From NCBI GenBank assembly GCA_902779675.1, contig CACZCK010000003.1:305863-369862 (forward strand): a stretch of 64,000 bases of DNA. Reading direction: 5' to 3'. This DNA comes from an uncultured Coriobacteriaceae bacterium (GTDB lineage: Bacteria; Actinomycetota; Coriobacteriia; Coriobacteriales; Atopobiaceae). Under the pieces are notes generated by a model. The model was given only the letters and a program-made list of their open reading frames with translations. It made no database searches and was not told the origin of the DNA. Of the stretch, positions 36,903 through 45,390 are shown in pieces (within the stretch, counting starts at the first letter, position 1; every line of letters starts with the position of its first letter). The position numbers and the translations under genes were made by a program.

Positions 36903-37826
36903 ATGTCCGAGAAACCCTACGTGGCAGTGGTCGGCGGAGCCAACATCGACATAGCGGGACGACCGCATGCACATCTCGTACCACGCGACTCCAACCTCGG
37001 GACGGTGCGCTTGAGCCAAGGCGGCGTCGGCCGCAACATCGCTCATAACCTGGCACTGCTGGGCGTCGACACGCGCCTCGTCACCTGCTTTGGCGACGAC
37101 GAGCTGGCAGACGTCCTTACGAGGGGGTGCCTGGATGCGGGCATCGACATAGCCCACTCGTTCGTGGTCCCCGGCTGCGCCAGCTCGACCTACCTCTATG
37201 TGGCAGACGAGGCCGGCGAGATGCAGCTCGCCATCAACGACATGGGCATCCTCGACGCCATGACACCCGAGCGGCTCGAGGAGCGTGCGCCTATCCTGCA
37301 GGGTGCGGCTGCGATCGTGATCGACGCCAACCTTCCTGCGCCAACCATCGACTGGGTGGCGAGGCATGCTCGCGTGCCCTTGTTCTGCGATCCCATCTCG
37401 ACCGTCAAGGCAGCACGCGTCACTGGTGCGCTGGGCTACCTGCACGCCCTCAAGCCCAATCGTCTTGAGGCCGAGGCGCTGAGCGGCGTGGGTATCGTCG
37501 ACGATGCCAGCGCCGTCAAGGCAGCGCGCACCCTGCTGTCTAGCGGCCTCGCCCAGGCATTCGTCTCGCTGGGAGAGGACGGGGTGCTTTGCGCGGACGA
37601 CCATGAGGCGGTGCGCCTGCCACTGCTCCCCTGCCGCGTGACCAACACCACCGGCGCGGGTGACGCCATGATGGCGGGCATCATCTGGGGGCACCTCCAC
37701 GACCTTGGCCTAGCCGACGCAGGCCTTGCCGGACTCGCAGCCTCGGCCATCGCAGTCGAAAGCGCCCAGACCGTCAGCCCCCATATGAGCGAGGAGAACC
37801 TGGTCGACCGCATGAGTCGCGCCTGA
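36903..37826 (+). CDS. psuK: PfkB-family kinase, probable pseudouridine kinase
   Basis: The 307-residue ribokinase-fold protein has VVGGANIDIAGRPHAHLVPR, GGVGRNIAHNLALLG, and the C-terminal anion-hole motif NTTGAGDAMMAGIIWG with the catalytic Asp. It would phosphorylate pseudouridine to its 5'-phosphate. Specificity is inferred from psuG 72 bases downstream, which uses that product. ATG 36903 follows GAGGAG. Divergent from deoB, so the two may share a regulated intergenic region. Confidence 0.88.
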   Translation: MSEKPYVAVVGGANIDIAGRPHAHLVPRDSNLGTVRLSQGGVGRNIAHNLALLGVDTRLVTCFGDDELADVLTRGCLDAGIDIAHSFVVPGCASSTYLYVADEAGEMQLAINDMGILDAMTPERLEERAPILQGAAAIVIDANLPAPTIDWVARHARVPLFCDPISTVKAARVTGALGYLHALKPNRLEAEALSGVGIVDDASAVKAARTLLSSGLAQAFVSLGEDGVLCADDHEAVRLPLLPCRVTNTTGAGDAMMAGIIWGHLHDLGLADAGLAGLAASAIAVESAQTVSPHMSEENLVDRMSRA

Positions 37827-37898
37827 GGCCCGCCGACGCGGGAATCCGACCGCCCCTCTGGCGTGCTATGCTCTCCCAAACCAACGAAAGGAACGTAG

Positions 37899-38834
37899 AT
37901 GAACCATCAGAACCTTAACCAGTACCTCGACCTGACACCCGAGGTTGCCGAGGCACTCGCCGCAAACAAGCCCGTCGTTGCCTTGGAGTCCACCATCATC
38001 AGCCACGGCATGCCCTATCCGCAGAACGTCGAGACGGCCCTGAAGGTCGAGTCCATCGTGCGCGAGCATGGCGCGGTACCCGCAACCGTTGCCGTCATAG
38101 GCGGACGCCTGCGCGCGGGCCTGACCCCCGACGAGATCGACTACCTGGGACGCAAGGGCCGCGAGGTCATCAAGGTGAGCCGTCGCGACCTGCCCGTAGT
38201 GGTCGCGCGCGGCCTCGACGGCGCCACCACGGTCGCCTCGACCATGATCGTTGCCGCGCTCGCAGGCATCGACGTCTTTGCCACCGGCGGCATCGGTGGC
38301 GTGCATCGCGGCGCCGAGACCACGATGGACATCTCCGCCGACCTCGAGGAGCTTGCCATGACGCCGGTCATGGTGGTCTGCGCGGGCGCCAAGTCCATCC
38401 TCGACCTGGGTCTCACGCTCGAATACCTGGAGACCAAGGGCGTGCCAGTGCTGGGCTATGGCACCAGCGAGCTGCCCGCCTTCTACACGCGCCAGTCCGG
38501 CTTTGGCGTGGACTACCGCGTGGATTCCCCCGCCGAGCTGGCCGCCATCCTGCATACCCAGCGCGAGCTGGCCTTTCCGGGCGGCATCCTAGTGACCAAC
38601 CCCATTCCCGAGCAGTACTCCATGGACAAGGCCGTCATCGACAAGGCCATCGCCCAGGCGCTCGACGAGTGCAACGAGCGGGGCATCCATGGCAAGGAGA
38701 CGACGCCCTTCCTGTTGGCGCGCATCGCCGAGATCACCGGCAACGACAGCTTGGACTCCAACATCCAGCTGGTCTTCAACAATGTCGCCCTAGGTGCGGA
38801 GATTGCCAAGGAGCTCTGCGCTCTTCGGGCATAG
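37899..38834 (+). CDS. psuG: Pseudouridine-5'-phosphate glycosidase
   Basis: The 311-residue enzyme splits pseudouridine-5'-phosphate to uracil and ribose-5-phosphate. Family marks: VALESTIISHGMPYPQN, AVIGGRLRAGLTPDEIDYL, ATTVASTMIVAALAGIDVFA, TGGIGGVHRGAETTMDISAD (with metal-binding Asp/His) and CAGAKSILDLGLTLEYLETK with the Schiff-base Lys. Start follows AAAGGAAC. Together with psuK it completes degradation of modified nucleosides from RNA turnover. Confidence 0.95.
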   Translation: MNHQNLNQYLDLTPEVAEALAANKPVVALESTIISHGMPYPQNVETALKVESIVREHGAVPATVAVIGGRLRAGLTPDEIDYLGRKGREVIKVSRRDLPVVVARGLDGATTVASTMIVAALAGIDVFATGGIGGVHRGAETTMDISADLEELAMTPVMVVCAGAKSILDLGLTLEYLETKGVPVLGYGTSELPAFYTRQSGFGVDYRVDSPAELAAILHTQRELAFPGGILVTNPIPEQYSMDKAVIDKAIAQALDECNERGIHGKETTPFLLARIAEITGNDSLDSNIQLVFNNVALGAEIAKELCALRA

Positions 38835-38870
38835 TAGGCAACCGTCAGGACATGTGAGAGAAGGGGACTC

Positions 38871-39779
38871 ATGACTATGGACAAGCAGGAAGCGCAGGCA
38901 GCCGAGCCCCAACGCGTATCCACCGACAAGGTGTCCGAGATAGCCGCAACCATCCGCGAGCGCACGTGCATGCCCGCGTTCAGGCTGGCAATCGAGACAG
39001 ACCGCACGCCAGGGCTCACCGACACCAAGCTGGGAGGCCTCCCCTACTGGCCAGCTCACCTCGACTACCCCACCACGCCCAAGGGCCAGAAGCTCATGCT
39101 GCTCGCACAGCTCAACCTCGCAGACTTCGGCGATGACGAGCGCCTGCCTGGCAAGGGGCTCTTGCAGTTCTTTATCGACGCCGAGGACGACTGCTCGGGC
39201 ATGGACTTCGACGACTCCACGCGCCAGAACGGCTTCCGCGTGATCTGGCACAAGACAGTTGACCCCTCCGTCACGCCCGACCAGGTACAGGCGTTGGGCA
39301 TGCCCACCTCGCTCATGGGCTTTGACGAGGACTATCTGGGCAACCCGCTTGCTGGCGAGTTCGCGCTGAGCGTCGAGCCCACCACCAGTTCTATGAACAC
39401 GGCCGACGGGAAGATCGACGAGTTGTTTGTGGGCTGCTGCCGCGAGCTGCTAGGCGACGACTTTGTGGCCGGACGCGACAGCTATTGGGACCTGCTTGAC
39501 AAGGACGGCGTCGACCTGCTGTTCGATGAGCTGAAGTGCCCGGATCGCGCGCATCAGGTGTTTGGCTACCCGTTCTTCACCCAGGAGGACCCGCGCCTGG
39601 GGGAGCTGGCCGAGGAGTTTGACACGCTCCTTTTGCAGATAGACTCCGATGGCGAGCCGGGCACGGGAAAGGATCGTGTGCTCTGGGGCGATGTGGGTAT
39701 CGGCGGCTTCTTTGTGAATGGCGAGGCCCTGAAGCGCGGCGACTTCTCGCGCGTTCTGTTCAACTGGGACTGCTACTAG
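38871..39779 (+). CDS. YwqG-like (DUF1963) protein
   Basis: The 302-residue soluble protein carries the YwqG/DUF1963 pattern: KLGGLPYWPAHLDYPTTPKG, MLLAQLNLADFG, LPGKGLLQFFIDAEDD, then HQVFGYPFFTQEDPR and the C-terminal LLLQIDSDGEPGTGKDRVLW, GDVGIGGFFVNGEAL. Family function is not known; beta-rich, often near stress or immunity loci. Start 38871 follows AAGGGGA. It lies 36 bases after psuG and may be cotranscribed. Confidence 0.88.
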   Translation: MTMDKQEAQAAEPQRVSTDKVSEIAATIRERTCMPAFRLAIETDRTPGLTDTKLGGLPYWPAHLDYPTTPKGQKLMLLAQLNLADFGDDERLPGKGLLQFFIDAEDDCSGMDFDDSTRQNGFRVIWHKTVDPSVTPDQVQALGMPTSLMGFDEDYLGNPLAGEFALSVEPTTSSMNTADGKIDELFVGCCRELLGDDFVAGRDSYWDLLDKDGVDLLFDELKCPDRAHQVFGYPFFTQEDPRLGELAEEFDTLLLQIDSDGEPGTGKDRVLWGDVGIGGFFVNGEALKRGDFSRVLFNWDCY

Positions 39780-39787
39780 AAACGAGC

Positions 39788-39819
39788 CCTCACGCGCCCG
39801 CCTGCTCGGGCGCGTGAGG
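39788..39819. terminator. Bidirectional terminator between convergent genes
   Basis: CCTCACGCGCCCG/CGGGCGCGTGAGG, a 13-bp stem with a six-base loop, lies just after the plus-strand YwqG gene and overlaps the last codons of the convergent membrane-protein gene. Confidence 0.75.
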
Positions 39820-41052
39820 CGTGACACCGAGCAGGCGCAGGGTTTGCTCCACGTCGCGCGGGACCACGTGATACAGCAACTCGAGAAAGACGAAGAAGGA
39901 TCCGAGTCCCACCATGACGCCGTCCAGTACGGCGGGGTTTGTCGTGGCCAGCAGGTGCTCGGTGCGCGGGAACAGCCACCAGGCCGCAGTAGTCGAGAGC
40001 ACGCCATATACCAGCGAGTTCTGCAGGCAGATCTGCCCCTGGAAGTTGAAGGGCATGTCACGGTAGTCCCACAGCTCGTAGTTGCGGTTGGCCACCATGC
40101 CCGTGCCGTAGTCGATGGCCGTGCAGACCGCCTGGTTGAGCAGGAACGTGGCCGCAAGCGCAATGGCCGTAACGGCCTCCACAGGCAGAAGGCCCGCCAT
40201 GGCCTTTGCCCGCACCCACGCGTGGACGGCGTTCTTGGTGGGATAGAGGAACAACGCCATCAGCACGGCCACAATCCCCTCCGCAGGGAATGGAAAGAGC
40301 CACTGGTCCCATAGCATGTGATTCTCGCGGTCGTACCCACCGCGAATGAGGCCGTACTTGATACCCGTGCAGAAGAGCATCTCACCCCAGTGGCCCAGAA
40401 GCGTGAACACCATGTAGTACAGGCCTAGGCTGCGCAGCTTGGGCCAGGCGGTACACACCGCAGACGGCACGAGCGAGCAAAGCTTGGTGGCAAAGACCGG
40501 TCCCAGGGCAAGCGTGCTCGCTACCGAAAGCGGCAGGGCCATGGCATGCAGGGAGGGCATCCGTACGTTGAAGAGGCGGTCGCGCCAAGAACCGCGCTGC
40601 CAGGTACGGGTCACGTAGGTACCGAAGTGCGCCACTTGCGCCACGCCGAGCCCTGAGGTCAGGGCAGCCGCCACGATGGAGGCAGGAACCGCCAGGGCGG
40701 AGCGCCTGAACGCGAGCCACGTTGCTATGGCTGTGCCCACCACGCTCGCCCCTGCCCGCCAGAAGCTGAGGTCATAGGGCAGATGGTCCGGGTCGGAGGC
40801 GGCGGCATAGGCGTACCAGCCGCCAACGATCGAGGCCGTGTGCATGCCAGGAACAAGCGTGGCCAAAACTGGCGTCACGGTAGCTCGGCTCACGTGCGCG
40901 CGAGCCCGCGAGAGGCTCTCGCCAGCGTCAGCAGGTGTCACCAGCGCTGGACGCAGGACGTCTTTGAGCCGAGGCAGAGCGAGGCGCACCGCATGGCATG
41001 CGATGCGGCACGTGGCCATCCGGCCATACGTGGACAGCGTATTGGCAGGCAT
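39790..41052 (-). CDS. CmpB-type membrane protein (putative ABC-transporter type IV family)
   Basis: A 420-residue integral membrane protein with about ten hydrophobic segments. The stretch NRNYELWDYRDMPFNFQGQI followed by CLQNSLVYGVLSTTAAWWL is the hallmark of the PF06541 family, there named putative ABC-transporter type IV; many members fuse or neighbour cyclic-nucleotide or transport modules. The long N-terminal half (1-200) is family-atypical. Start at 41052 follows AGGGGAG. No ATPase is adjacent, so an ABC role is unproven. Confidence 0.75.
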   Translation of the reverse strand: MPANTLSTYGRMATCRIACHAVRLALPRLKDVLRPALVTPADAGESLSRARAHVSRATVTPVLATLVPGMHTASIVGGWYAYAAASDPDHLPYDLSFWRAGASVVGTAIATWLAFRRSALAVPASIVAAALTSGLGVAQVAHFGTYVTRTWQRGSWRDRLFNVRMPSLHAMALPLSVASTLALGPVFATKLCSLVPSAVCTAWPKLRSLGLYYMVFTLLGHWGEMLFCTGIKYGLIRGGYDRENHMLWDQWLFPFPAEGIVAVLMALFLYPTKNAVHAWVRAKAMAGLLPVEAVTAIALAATFLLNQAVCTAIDYGTGMVANRNYELWDYRDMPFNFQGQICLQNSLVYGVLSTTAAWWLFPRTEHLLATTNPAVLDGVMVGLGSFFVFLELLYHVVPRDVEQTLRLLGVTPHAPEQAGA

Positions 41053-41147
41053 GACACTCCCCTTGCGCGTCGGAGTGGGCGGCAGACCCCTCGGTCTCTC
41101 ACTGTTGTATTGACGCGCAAGACGCCTTGTCTCACCAAACGCAAATC

Positions 41148-41912
41148 CTACACAGTCTGCGACGCGTCAGGCAGTCGCATCAGGTAGATGACGTACCCCA
41201 CGCACAGCGGAATGCTCACGGCAAGGCCGGCAAGGATCGCCGCATTCGTCGAGCCGAAGAGGGCTATCTGCGCCGCCTCGTTCTCGAAGATGCCGAGGGC
41301 GTTGTTGGCGGCGTGGAAGACGACGCAGGGCCAGATGCTGCCGCTCTTGAGCAACGTGTAGACCATCGCGAAGCCCACGGCCACGGCAAAGGCGATCTGC
41401 CCGAGCGTGACAAAGAGGCTCTGGTCGCTCGCGTTGAAGGCGTTGACGATGTGCCCGATGCCAAAGGTGACCGACGACACCACCACGGCATTGGTGTGGT
41501 TGCTCTCGTCCATCCCACGGAAGAGCAGCCCGCGAAACACCAGCTCCTCGATGATGCCCACGCAGCACATGGCAAGCACGTAGCACAGGCATTCCAGCGC
41601 CGTTCCCTGCGGCACGATGCCAAAGAAGAGCTTCTTTGCGGCCACAAGGGCGAGGGGCAGGTACCAGAGCATGCGCACGGCGGGAACCGCCGGCTCGCAA
41701 AGGCCAAGGCGACCTTCCAGATGCGCGTGGCGCACCCACGCCCACAGGAGCGCGGACATTGCCAGAAGCGCAGGTGCCGTGACAAGCTTTGCCGTGCCGA
41801 GGTCGAGCGAGATCGCATCGGCCTCGGATGCGAGTACCACGTACGCCACGATCCAACCGACCGCAAACCACACGTGGTCCTTCTCGTACAACCTATCGAG
41901 CAGCTTGAGCAT
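41148..41912 (-). CDS. CPBP-family intramembrane metalloprotease
   Basis: The 254-residue protein has about seven membrane helices and the Abi/CAAX motifs: EELVFRGLLFRG (EExxxR), FGIGHIVNAFNAS and WPCVVFHAANNALG, containing the Glu and His residues of the membrane-embedded active site. Such proteases mature peptides or act in bacteriocin self-immunity. ATG 41912 is two bases after the TetR stop, so the two genes form one operon; an upstream extension in this frame is antisense to tetR. Substrate unknown. Confidence 0.9.
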   Translation of the reverse strand: MLKLLDRLYEKDHVWFAVGWIVAYVVLASEADAISLDLGTAKLVTAPALLAMSALLWAWVRHAHLEGRLGLCEPAVPAVRMLWYLPLALVAAKKLFFGIVPQGTALECLCYVLAMCCVGIIEELVFRGLLFRGMDESNHTNAVVVSSVTFGIGHIVNAFNASDQSLFVTLGQIAFAVAVGFAMVYTLLKSGSIWPCVVFHAANNALGIFENEAAQIALFGSTNAAILAGLAVSIPLCVGYVIYLMRLPDASQTV

Positions 41913-41914
41913 CG

Positions 41915-42481
41915 CTACCTTCCCCCTTCTGCCTGCAGTGCGCCTACATATGCAGCCTCGAGCACGCTGGCCGCCTGAGCCTCGTCGAACGGCAGGGCAT
42001 TGTTGGCCAAGAGGCTCGCGTACCCATGCGCCGCGACGAAGATGGCGAGGAACACCTGCCGAGCCCGCGCCACGTCCACGCCCGCCTCCTGGGCGACCAC
42101 GCCCACCAGCTCTCCCACCTCGGGTGCCGCCACCAGTGCCGTCAGGTCCTGCCCGCCAAAGGCATTGGTCTGGAAGAGGAAGCGAAACAGCTGCGACTCC
42201 TCGTGGGCGAAGCGGACGTAGTTGAGGCCCAATTGCATGAGGGGGTCTGCCGCGGACTCGAGCCCGGTCATGAGGTAGGCCGTGTGCAGCTCGTCGATGG
42301 CCCGATAGGCGGATGCGCGCACCTCGTCCATCGTGGCGAAGTGATAGAGCACCGGCTGGGTCGAGCAGCCCAAGGCCGTGGCCAGTGCCCGTGCGTTGAG
42401 GCATTCGTGCCCCCGCTCCCGCACAAGCTCGACCGCCGCCGCGACGATGGCGTCCTTGGTTGTCCGTGCTGCCCTTGCCAT
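41915..42481 (-). CDS. TetR-family regulator
   Basis: The 188-residue protein has an N-terminal TetR DNA-binding domain (TKDAIVAAAVELVRERGHEC, then LNARALATALGCSTQPVLYHF) and a helical ligand-binding C-terminal part. Start at 42481 (MARAARTTKDA) follows a purine-rich AAAGAGGGG. A palindrome 17 bases before the start codon (42498-42511) is a likely autoregulatory operator. It probably controls itself and the coupled CPBP protease. Confidence 0.9.
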   Translation of the reverse strand: MARAARTTKDAIVAAAVELVRERGHECLNARALATALGCSTQPVLYHFATMDEVRASAYRAIDELHTAYLMTGLESAADPLMQLGLNYVRFAHEESQLFRFLFQTNAFGGQDLTALVAAPEVGELVGVVAQEAGVDVARARQVFLAIFVAAHGYASLLANNALPFDEAQAASVLEAAYVGALQAEGGR

Positions 42482-42497
42482 GTGGTCCCCTCTTTTT

Positions 42498-42511
42498 ATA
42501 ACGCTTGTTAT
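42498..42511 (-). promoter_or_regulatory. Probable TetR operator ATAAC-N4-GTTAT
   Basis: A perfect five-base palindrome with a four-base spacer lies just upstream of tetR, overlapping a TATGATA -10-like element. Typical spacing and position for a self-repressed TetR gene; inferred from the palindrome only. Confidence 0.55.
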
Positions 42512-42698
42512 GATATTCAAACGCCATGGCGTCCGCAAGCCCCACCCACGTCGCAAAACCGATGGCGCGCCGCCCGACCACCCGCGCCTCGCCCATCCCG
42601 AGAGAGTGACTTGTGCTTGTTCTCTCGCCTCACCTGCCCCGCCACGTGCGCGCGGTATCATTACGGCAACTAGTGGCAGCATGCATGCGGAGGCGCAC

Positions 42699-44213
42699 AT
42701 GAGCGAGTTCATGGACATCATTACGGCAAGCAACCTCACCTACGGCCAGAAGCTCATCCATCTGGCTCAGGCGGCCGAGAACTGCGAGCATCCCATCCCC
42801 ACCACGCCGGAGTTCGACTGGTTCTTCGAGCGCGACGCCATCTGCGACATGCACGAGGGCAACGCCCCCTACCGTCCGCGCTACATCTGCTGCGACATGG
42901 AGCGCTTTGCCCGGCAGGGCAGCGACTTCCTGCGTCTGGACGCCCCCGACAACCTGGATGACCTGCTCATGAACCTGCAGATCCTCTACCAGAACGTGCC
43001 GTCCGTCACCGGACGCCCGGTGTATGTGGGCCAACTCGACCGCGTGTTCGACCCGTTTTTGGATGGCCTTTCCGACGAGGAGATCCTGCCGCGCTTCAAG
43101 CGCTTCCTCAACTACATCGACCGGACCGTGGCCAGCGGCTACTGCCACGCCAACCTCGGCCCCGAAGACACGCGTGCTGGCCGCCTGCTGCTGCAGGCCG
43201 ACGCCGAGGTCCAGAATGCCGTGCCCAACTTCACGCTCAAGTACGAGGAGGGCATAACCCCTGACGACTTCGCGCGCCTGGCCCTCAAGACCTCCATGGC
43301 CTGCGCCAACCCCGCCTACGCCAACCACCGCATGCACAAGCACACCTACGCCGCGCCCGTTGACGGCCCGGCAGACGGCTACACGGTCGTGAGCTGCTAC
43401 AACGTGCTTCCCGTCCGCGGTGGCGCGTACTGCCTCGACCGAGTGAAGCTCTCCCAGCTGGCAGACCTCGCCACCTCGCCGGAGCACCTCCTGAACGAGC
43501 TGCTGCCCAACGCGACCGGCGCCCTGCTGGAGTACATGGACGCGCGCATCAAGTTCCTGGTGGAGGACTCGAACTTCTTCCAGACCTCCTTCCTCGTGCG
43601 CGAGGGCCTCATCGACCGCGAGCGCTTCGTGGGCATGTTCGGCATGATCGGCATGCACGAGTGCATCGAGAAGCTGCTCGGCCCCAACCACGTCTATGGC
43701 ACCGATCCCGAGGCCAACGACCTCGCCGACCAGATCATGACCAAGATGACCGATCAGGTGCAGGCATGGAGCGCTCCCTACTCCGAGATTGCGGATGGCC
43801 ATTACCTGATGCATGCGCAAGCGGGCTTTGGCGACCAGACCAGCTCGACGCCCGGCGTGCGCATCCGCGTGGGCTCCGAGCCCGAGGTCTTCTTCGACCA
43901 CATCCGCCACTGCGCGCGCATGCACCGCTTCTTCAAGGCAGGCGTGAGCGACATCTTCCCGGTGGAGCCGACGGCTGCCAACAACGTGGACGCCCTGCTC
44001 GACGTGGTCAAGGGTGCCTTTGCCATCGATGACACCTACCTCTCGTTCTATCCGAGCGACTCCGACCTGGTGCGTATCACCGGCTTCCTCGTGAAGCGCT
44101 CCGAGATGGAGAAGTTCGCCCGTGGCGAGGCCGTGCTAGCCGACACCAGCCACGACGGCGAGGGCAACTGGCGCGCCAACAATCTCGCCAATCGCAAGGT
44201 GCGCCTGGGATAA
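42699..44213 (+). CDS. yjjI: YjjI family glycyl-radical protein (DUF3029)
   Basis: The 504-residue protein belongs to the YjjI branch of glycyl-radical enzymes. Visible: SCYNVLPVRGGAYCL with candidate catalytic cysteines in the central region, and the C-terminal VRITGFLVKRSEMEKF segment carrying the RxxGF/Y glycyl-radical loop. Substrate is unknown in all members. ATG 42699 follows GCGGAGG; an earlier in-frame ATG (42681) lacks a site. Its activase YjjW follows 213 bases downstream. The last codons have an inverted partial duplicate just downstream (see repeat at 44157-44386). Anaerobic, oxygen-sensitive action is expected. Confidence 0.88.
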   Translation: MSEFMDIITASNLTYGQKLIHLAQAAENCEHPIPTTPEFDWFFERDAICDMHEGNAPYRPRYICCDMERFARQGSDFLRLDAPDNLDDLLMNLQILYQNVPSVTGRPVYVGQLDRVFDPFLDGLSDEEILPRFKRFLNYIDRTVASGYCHANLGPEDTRAGRLLLQADAEVQNAVPNFTLKYEEGITPDDFARLALKTSMACANPAYANHRMHKHTYAAPVDGPADGYTVVSCYNVLPVRGGAYCLDRVKLSQLADLATSPEHLLNELLPNATGALLEYMDARIKFLVEDSNFFQTSFLVREGLIDRERFVGMFGMIGMHECIEKLLGPNHVYGTDPEANDLADQIMTKMTDQVQAWSAPYSEIADGHYLMHAQAGFGDQTSSTPGVRIRVGSEPEVFFDHIRHCARMHRFFKAGVSDIFPVEPTAANNVDALLDVVKGAFAIDDTYLSFYPSDSDLVRITGFLVKRSEMEKFARGEAVLADTSHDGEGNWRANNLANRKVRLG

Positions 44214-44386
44214 CTCAAACCTGAGGCCCGCCCGACATGCTTCTGGCTCACGCTTCGCCCGCTTCATCTGGCAAAGGTTAAAAGCGCAGTCGGCTCAGAG
44301 GTCGCCAGAAGCATGTCGGGCAGGCTTTCGCTTCATCCCAGGCGTACCTTGCGACGCCAAGCGTTCATGCGCCAGTTGGCGTCGCC
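44157..44386. repeat. Inverted partial duplication of the yjjI 3' end
   Basis: The left arm (44157-44247) is the last 19 codons of yjjI plus 34 bases beyond; the right arm (44304-44386) is the same segment inverted. Read on the minus strand the right arm encodes GDANWRMNAWRRKVRLG and a stop, against GEGNWRANNLANRKVRLG and a stop in yjjI. Beyond the stop the arms share an 18-base perfect inverted repeat (44230-44247 and 44304-44321) around a 56-base loop. It fills most of the yjjI-yjjW gap; hairpin formation in RNA is expected. The coding similarity argues for duplication, not chance. Confidence 0.75.
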
Positions 44387-44426
44387 GCGGCTGGAATGTC
44401 CCTGTAGCAAGAATTGGGTGTTCAAC

Positions 44427-45278
44427 ATGTCCATTGCCGATAGTCTTACCGCACCTGTGAATAAGATTATTCCGTTCTCGCTTGTTGATGGGCCGGGGTC
44501 GCGTACCTCTGTTTTTCTGCAAGGGTGCAACATCGCCTGCGCGTACTGCCATAACCCCGAGACACAGAACCTGTGCATCGGATGCGGTACGTGCGTGGAG
44601 CAGTGCCCGGCAGGGGCGCTCACGCTGTCAGACGGGGTAGTCGCGTGGGACAAGTCTGCCTGCGTGCAGTGCGACACCTGTATCCACGTGTGTCCGCACA
44701 AGGCGAGTCCCAAGATCGAGCAGCTCACACCGCACGAGGTGTTCGACATCGTGCATAGCTACCAACCGTTCATCCGCGGCATCACCGTGTCGGGCGGCGA
44801 GTGCACGCTGCACCCAGAGTGGATGCGCGAGCTGTTCGCACTCTGCCGCGAGGTTGGCCTTGGGACGCTCATCGACAGCAACGGCTGCGTGCCGCTCTGG
44901 GAGCACGAGGACCTGCTCGAGGTGGCCGACGGCGTGATGCTCGACGTCAAGGCATGGAACCCGGCGGTGTTTGCGCGCCTCACGGGCGGCGACGCGGAGA
45001 CGGTCAAGCGCAACCTCGCCTTCCTTGCCGAGCGCGACAAGATCGAGGAGCTGCGCATCGTCGTGGTACCCGGTTGGAACGACCCGGAGCAAACCATCGC
45101 CGGCATCGCGCGGGTATTGGGCGACAAGGTCGCCACAACCAAGCTCAAGCTCATTCGCTTCCGCCGGTTTGGCGTGGTAGGCACGCTGGCAGATGCCGCC
45201 TCCCCCACCGACGAGCGCATGGCAGAGCTGGAAAAGCTTGCGCGAGATACAGGATTTTCGCAGGTCGAGCTGCGCTAG
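44427..45278 (+). CDS. yjjW: YjjW family glycyl-radical enzyme activase
   Basis: The 283-residue radical-SAM protein has the CxxxCxxC cluster CNIACAYC, two ferredoxin-type Cys sets (CIGCGTCVEQCP and CVQCDTCIHVCP), and radical-SAM strands GITVSGGECTLHPEW and VMLDVKAWNP. It uses AdoMet to form the glycyl radical on YjjI. The ATG at 44427 (MSIADSLTAP) is the first start in frame beyond the inverted repeat; no strong ribosome site precedes it, the nearest purine run being AGCAAGAA. Same strand and gene order as yjjI in other bacteria. Confidence 0.9.
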   Translation: MSIADSLTAPVNKIIPFSLVDGPGSRTSVFLQGCNIACAYCHNPETQNLCIGCGTCVEQCPAGALTLSDGVVAWDKSACVQCDTCIHVCPHKASPKIEQLTPHEVFDIVHSYQPFIRGITVSGGECTLHPEWMRELFALCREVGLGTLIDSNGCVPLWEHEDLLEVADGVMLDVKAWNPAVFARLTGGDAETVKRNLAFLAERDKIEELRIVVVPGWNDPEQTIAGIARVLGDKVATTKLKLIRFRRFGVVGTLADAASPTDERMAELEKLARDTGFSQVELR

Positions 45279-45390
45279 CGACAGAAGACGCCGCACCGCC
45301 CCTGACACGTAACCGAGTCGGCGCGCTTTAGGCTTGTAGTGTCGTGCTACGCTCGTAGCACGAACGCACCAAGCGAGGGGACGGGCACCC

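Noticed and set aside
42513..42681. Longer yjjI start with upstream codons
   Set aside because: Those codons lie antisense to tetR or in its promoter; GGAGG is placed for the ATG at 42699.
42657..42729. 13-base direct repeat ATCATTACGGCAA, 60 bases apart, around the yjjI start
   Set aside because: The second copy is coding sequence of yjjI; no symmetry or other repeats support a regulatory role.
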